64,000 bases of DNA, from positions 434,001-498,000 of the forward strand of contig NZ_JAVIFW010000003.1 in the NCBI RefSeq assembly GCF_031157275.1. Direction: 5' to 3'. The translations under genes were made by a program, and so were the position numbers. Under the pieces are notes generated by a model, which saw only the letters and a program-made list of their open reading frames with translations, did not search any database and was not told where the DNA came from. Below, piece after piece: positions 60,150 through 64,000 of this stretch (the first letter of the stretch is position 1; each line of letters begins with the position of its first letter). The DNA is from Streptomyces sp. LHD-70. Lineage in GTDB: Bacteria > Actinomycetota > Actinomycetes > Streptomycetales > Streptomycetaceae.

Positions 60150-60359
60150 ATGCACACCCCCGACGGCCACAGCAGCCCCCGTACGACGGGAGACAAGGCC
60201 CGTACCACCGAGCCCGAGGCGCGTACCACCGGAGCGAGGTTCCGCCGCACCGGCCGGCGCCTCACCCGCGCCGCCCTCTTCAGCGCCGTGCGCGGCGCCG
60301 CCATGACAGCCGGGTCGACCGCCATGGCGGCGCTGGTGTGGTGGGTGCAGTCCAGGTGA
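60150..60359 (+). CDS. Small basic single-pass membrane protein
   Basis: 69 residues. The N half is polar with Thr-Arg-rich repeats (TTGDKARTTEPEARTTGARF), then FRRTGRRLTRAALFSAVRGAAMTAGSTAMAALVWWVQSR: a strongly basic patch and a C-terminal helix of about 18 residues. AAAGG upstream of the ATG. A longer reading from 60036 crosses the operator array. It is divergent from the 1250-residue NTPase-TPR gene and may be its partner. Function unknown. Confidence 0.65.
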   Translation: MHTPDGHSSPRTTGDKARTTEPEARTTGARFRRTGRRLTRAALFSAVRGAAMTAGSTAMAALVWWVQSR

Positions 60360-60391
60360 GGGGGGCGGTGCGGTCCGCGCGGTCAGTGCGG

Positions 60392-63300
60392 TCAGTGCGA
60401 GAGGTCGCAGCAGCTCCCGCGCCGCATCCGCTCGCCCACCTCGTGCCAGTGCTCGTCCGCCGCGCGGCGTGCCGTGGCGTGAGGTGCGGGAAACGCGGCG
60501 ACCAACTCCCGTTGCGTGTACGGGACTCCGCCCCGCAGCACCGACTCCGTCCGGACGAGTGAGTCGAAGTCGGTGAACGGGTCGCCGTCGACCACCACCA
60601 GGTCGGCGCACCGCCCCACCTCCAGGGTGCCCAGGTCCCGCTCGGCGCCGAAGGCGCGGGCGGGGAGGACGGTCGCCGTGCGCAGGGCCTCGGCGGGGGA
60701 GAGGCCGTAGCGGTGCAGGGCGCGGAGGGCCAGATGGAGGTGAAGGCCGACCGCGACCAGGGGCTGGTCCGTGCCGAGGGCGACCAGACCGCCGTGCGAC
60801 AGGATGCGGTGGTAGATCCGCACCTCGGAGCGGATCGTCGCCAACTGGGCCTCCGTGGGCGGCTTCGCGGCCCCCTCCTCGACCGTGGCGACGTCCCAGG
60901 GAGGCATCAACCGCGTCACCCGCTCGTCGCGCGCCAGGGACGGGTCGGCGCCGATCAGCGGGGCGGCCGTGAACGGCGTGGCCACCAGGTGGAAGTCGCC
61001 GTGCGTGTAGATCTCCGTGACGTCCTGCGCGGAGCGCCCGCCCGCCGTGAGGGAGCGTCCGAACTCCTGCCGCTGCGTCGCCTGCAGATGGGTCGTCAGA
61101 TCCTGGCCGAGCTGCATGCCGGGCGAGAGCAGGTGGCTGCCCGCGCGCACACCCAGCTCCTCGTGCGCGAACCGCGCGGCCTGAGCCATCACCCAACCCG
61201 GCGCCCGTACATACGTCTTGACGAAGTCCCACTCCAGGGCCGCACCCCGCCGCAGCGAACGGCGAAGGCCCGCCTTGGTGGTGTGCGCCCTGCTCATCCC
61301 GTACGAGGGACGCGGGCCGTCCAGGAGTTCGCCGGTCGTCAGGAGCCGGGGTCCGGCCAGTTCACCGGCGGCGACGGCCTCGCGCAGCCGGGCCTGCTCG
61401 TAGGCGAAGCCGCCGAAGGAGACCGCGGTCGTGATGCCGTACGCGAGCTGCAGCGCGGTCTGCCGGCCGCCGTACGTGGCCTGCCAGGGGTGCGTGTGCG
61501 CGTCCCAGAGGCCGGGGAGCACGGTGTGCGCGGACGCGTCGACGCGGTGCCGGGCCGAACGGCCCGCCCGGTGCGGCTCGACGGCGGCGACGCGCCCGTC
61601 GCGCACCACGAGGTCGACGTCCTCGCGCACGGACGCGTCGCCGCCCGTGCCGTCCCAGAGGCGGCCCGCGTGCACGACCGTGTCGGCGGGCGTGGGGCGC
61701 CGGTGATCGAGGGGCACGCGGACCGTGCGCGTACGGCCGTTCCCGAGGTCCGCGAGGCGGAGGCGGCCGGCCGACTGGTACAGGACGCGGCGGCCGTCCG
61801 CCGACCACGACGGGTGGTCGGCCGGCTCGTCGCCCAGGAGCTTCGGCGTCCCGTCGGGCGTGCCGTCCGCGCGGATCGGGAGCAGCCACAGCGCGGACTC
61901 GGCGACGAGCGCGAAGTGCCGCCCGTCCGGCGACCACACCGGGCCGCTGCCGTAGCGGTCCGAGAGCGACTGGTGCGGGGCGAGCGCGTGCAGCCGCGAG
62001 GAGCCGTCGTCGACGCCGACGATCCGGATGACGTTGTAGCCCTCGCGGAAGCGCTGGTTGAGCCGTGCCAGATCGCACAGCGCGATGTGCCGCCCGTCCG
62101 GAGACCAGCTGGGCCGCCCGGGTGCGCCGCCCGCCCCGAGCGGCTCGGCCACCTTCCGCTCCTCGCCGGAGTCGAGGTCGAGGACCATCAGGTTGTACGC
62201 CATGTCGAACGTCGCGAGCCGCCGCCCGTCCGGCGAGAGGGCGGGGTGCACACGCCCGCCGCGTACGAGGACCTCCTCGCGGCCCGAGTCGAGCTCGCGT
62301 CGGACGACCGCGTGCAGCCCGTCCCGGTCGTCCGTGTAGAGCAGCGAGCGGCCGTCGGGGGACCAGCTCGGCGCGAGCGGGTAGCGCGTCGGTGCGGAAC
62401 GGACCAGTCGACGCGGCGCCCGGCCGCCCGAAGTGTCCGCCAGCCAGAGGGAGTTGAGCGCCGCGAACGCCACCTGGCGGCCGTCCGGGGACAGCGCGGG
62501 CAGATGCAGCCCCCGCACCGGACGCCCGGCGCCCGGGTCGAGGTCGTACCGCTTGGCGCGGTAGCGCGGCCGGTCCACGGAGAGCTCGCCGCGGAACGGG
62601 ATCGCCTCGTACGTGTCCGGCCGTTCGGGGCGGACGAGCCGGAACGCGCCGTCGACGGTGAGCAGCAGCTCGTCGCGGCCGGTCCAGCGCGGCGGCACCG
62701 GATGCACATCACCGTCCACCGCGACCGCCGCGCCCGCCACGAGGAGCGTGCACGAGGCGCTCGGCGAGGGCGTGGTGCGCAGCACCGCGAGCGTCCCGGC
62801 CGGGGAGACGGCGGGGGCGACCAGCTGGGTGCCGGTGCGCTCCTCCGCGTACACGGCGGTCACGGGGCCCGTGCCGTCGGCCCGCACGGACGCGACCGTA
62901 CGGGAGTCGAGCCCCCGGCCTTCCGGCAGCACCCGGCCCCGCACGAACAGCACGCGTGTCCCGTCCGGGGACCAGGTCGGGTCGAAGTCCTCCCAACGGC
63001 CGTCCTGGTGCGGCCCTTCCTGCCCCGGCACTCCCGTCAGGCGGGTCAGCGCGCCGGAGTCCAGGTCGAGCACCCAGATCCGGTACGGGCTGCCCGCCAC
63101 CGGGTCGCCGCCGCGCTCGGAGGCGAACGCGATCCGGCGGCCGTCCGGGGACCAGGCAGGCCCCCGGTCGTCCCAAGGCCCGTCGGTGCGCCGGGTGAGG
63201 TCCGAGCCGTCGGGCCTCAGCGTCCAGATGTGGAACGTGCCGCCCCGGAACGCGCAGACCGCGAGCAGGCTCCCGTCGGGCGAGAACACCGGCCGCGTGG

Positions 63301-63604
63301 GCTCCAGTTCGACCGGCGTGAGCGGCGCCGCGGCGCCGCCCGAGCGCGGCACCGACCAGAGCACGCCCTGCACTTCGGCGACCACGGCACCGGACGGCGC
63401 GAGCGTCGCGGCGCCGTTGGTCGCGGCCGTGAACGTGTAGCCGACCTCCCGGCCCGAGGCCGCGGCCGCGGGCCGGGGGACGGCGACCGTCGAGGCCAGG
63501 GCGGCCGTGGCGGCGGCACCTTGCAGGAAGCGGCGTCTGCTGACCTCGCCCGGATCCGCGTCGGCCGGGGACTCGGGGTGGCGGGGTACGTCCGAGAAGT
63601 CCAA
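60392..63604 (-). CDS. Tat-exported WD40-type propeller/amidohydrolase fusion
   Basis: 1070 residues. Tat signal SRRRFLQGAAATAALAS, then about 600 residues of TolB/PD40 blades (FSPDGSLLAVCAF, WSPDGRRIAFASE, LSPDGRRLATFD, WSADGRRVLYQSA). The amidohydrolase domain has WDAHTHPW (HxH), a carboxylate/His zone AGSHLL and THGDFHLV, and the late Asp in VALGTDQP, ending with CADLVVVDGDPF. Likely an extracytoplasmic metal-dependent hydrolase. GGAGG 5 nt before TTG 63604. Confidence 0.9.
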   Translation of the reverse strand: MDFSDVPRHPESPADADPGEVSRRRFLQGAAATAALASTVAVPRPAAAASGREVGYTFTAATNGAATLAPSGAVVAEVQGVLWSVPRSGGAAAPLTPVELEPTRPVFSPDGSLLAVCAFRGGTFHIWTLRPDGSDLTRRTDGPWDDRGPAWSPDGRRIAFASERGGDPVAGSPYRIWVLDLDSGALTRLTGVPGQEGPHQDGRWEDFDPTWSPDGTRVLFVRGRVLPEGRGLDSRTVASVRADGTGPVTAVYAEERTGTQLVAPAVSPAGTLAVLRTTPSPSASCTLLVAGAAVAVDGDVHPVPPRWTGRDELLLTVDGAFRLVRPERPDTYEAIPFRGELSVDRPRYRAKRYDLDPGAGRPVRGLHLPALSPDGRQVAFAALNSLWLADTSGGRAPRRLVRSAPTRYPLAPSWSPDGRSLLYTDDRDGLHAVVRRELDSGREEVLVRGGRVHPALSPDGRRLATFDMAYNLMVLDLDSGEERKVAEPLGAGGAPGRPSWSPDGRHIALCDLARLNQRFREGYNVIRIVGVDDGSSRLHALAPHQSLSDRYGSGPVWSPDGRHFALVAESALWLLPIRADGTPDGTPKLLGDEPADHPSWSADGRRVLYQSAGRLRLADLGNGRTRTVRVPLDHRRPTPADTVVHAGRLWDGTGGDASVREDVDLVVRDGRVAAVEPHRAGRSARHRVDASAHTVLPGLWDAHTHPWQATYGGRQTALQLAYGITTAVSFGGFAYEQARLREAVAAGELAGPRLLTTGELLDGPRPSYGMSRAHTTKAGLRRSLRRGAALEWDFVKTYVRAPGWVMAQAARFAHEELGVRAGSHLLSPGMQLGQDLTTHLQATQRQEFGRSLTAGGRSAQDVTEIYTHGDFHLVATPFTAAPLIGADPSLARDERVTRLMPPWDVATVEEGAAKPPTEAQLATIRSEVRIYHRILSHGGLVALGTDQPLVAVGLHLHLALRALHRYGLSPAEALRTATVLPARAFGAERDLGTLEVGRCADLVVVDGDPFTDFDSLVRTESVLRGGVPYTQRELVAAFPAPHATARRAADEHWHEVGERMRRGSCCDLSH

Positions 63605-63757
63605 CGGGTCCTCCTGTGGCCGTGATCACGTGTGCGGGCGAGTCTGCCCATGCGTGCGGGCCGCGCGGAACACCACGTTGAGCCGTTGGAGGAGTGCGGA
63701 CCGGTCGATTCCGGCCAGTTTGGGAGGCCAGTTCGGGAGGCCGGGCCGCGGGCCGGA

Positions 63758-63979
63758 CTACGCGGCGGCGGAACCGGACTCTGCTCCGGAGGCTCCGGGA
63801 GCCCTGGAACCTCCGGCCTCCGCACCGTCGCCGCGCCGCGCGCCGGGGTTGCGGCCCTCCGCGTACCACTCGCGCACCAGCGCGTCGTAGATCGGGGTGC
63901 TGGTCGCCGGAACGGCGGAAGGGGAGGAGGCGGGCGAGGCGGTCGGGGCGGTCGGGTGCGGGGTCTTCGTCATGTTCAT
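63758..63979 (-). CDS. Small conserved protein (YDALVREW type)
   Basis: 73 residues. A Thr/Ser/Pro/Ala-rich N half, then PIYDALVREWYAEGRNPGARRGD, which resembles a motif I recall from small Streptomyces proteins, and a disordered end. No signal peptide. Function unknown. A second in-frame ATG lies 6 nt inside. It is upstream of and co-directional with the amidohydrolase (153-nt gap). Confidence 0.6.
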   Translation of the reverse strand: MNMTKTPHPTAPTASPASSPSAVPATSTPIYDALVREWYAEGRNPGARRGDGAEAGGSRAPGASGAESGSAAA

Positions 63980-64000
63980 GGGTGCGTTGGGGAGAGGGCT

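Noticed and set aside
60713..63625. 970-codon + strand frame
   Set aside because: Antisense shadow of the propeller-amidohydrolase, Arg/Gly/Glu-rich, caused by GC-skewed codon use.
1..64000. tRNA, rRNA or transposase genes
   Set aside because: I saw no T-loop GTTCGAA-type motif in a cloverleaf context, no rRNA-like stretch and no DDE or recombinase motif.

Overview
This window is high-GC actinobacterial chromosome, almost certainly Streptomyces. Evidence: strong G/C third-position bias, GTG and TTG starts next to GGAGG sites, a Streptomyces subtilisin inhibitor, a FUSC membrane protein, two DasR-type sites and a sialic-acid (nan) cluster of actinobacterial type. I recognise no rRNA, tRNA, prophage, transposase or CRISPR array. 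It reads as accessory or arm-like metabolic DNA with many single-gene units, regulators and secreted hydrolases.

Layout. 0-8 kb: end of an EamA transporter, a VOC protein, a DUF2264 protein coupled to a 2-hydroxyacid dehydrogenase whose N terminus is a 9-bp minisatellite, a secreted His/Gly-repeat membrane protein, a dienelactone-type hydrolase, an APC permease and a MarR regulator. 8-22 kb: protease inhibitor SSI, an acyltransferase, a HAD phosphatase, an Lrp regulator, an M23 peptidase, FUSC, a lactonase behind a DasR-like site, a CbiX-like protein, an N-acetylglucosamine-kinase-like gene coupled to ung, an Asp-box propeller, a degenerate 33-bp repeat array holding a duplicate of the mmuM tail, mmuM and aroQ. 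22-31 kb: an old-yellow-enzyme gene with a divergent ArsR regulator, an epoxide-hydrolase-like gene, a ferredoxin-NADP reductase, a DUF305 lipoprotein divergent from an LVIVD-repeat protein, TetR, VOC, and a homologue of Bacillus Cyt cytolysins. 31-40 kb: nanA-nanK-nanE-nanT with a divergent GntR regulator, a secreted alpha-L-fucosidase that shares an operator-like motif with nanA, and a secreted alpha-amylase behind MalR-like palindromes. 40-46.5 kb: a MAB_1171c-type membrane protein with an ImmA/IrrE protease, a DszC/SfnB-like flavoprotein, a long intergenic palindrome, then a sulfur-type unit: TauE/TSUP permease, Rrf2 regulator, a Cys-rich leader peptide and a winged-helix regulator. 46.5-64 kb: GH65 enzyme, remains of an acyl-CoA synthetase, DUF4436, two related membrane proteins, conserved hypotheticals, an RNase H-zinc finger fusion, a DasR-type chitinase, a 1250-residue HTH/P-loop/TPR protein divergent from a small membrane protein, and a Tat-exported propeller-amidohydrolase.

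How the genes work together. The clearest functional theme is scavenging of amino sugars and glycans: nan genes, fucosidase, amylase, chitinase, GH65 and an amino-sugar kinase. A second coherent unit is the sulfur/cysteine-responsive module at 44.0-46.5 kb, tied together by two matching operator-like sites and a Cys-rich leader. The most system-like unexplained locus is 56.2-60.4 kb, where a large NTPase-TPR protein and a tiny membrane protein diverge from an array of TTCCGA/TCGGAA half-sites.
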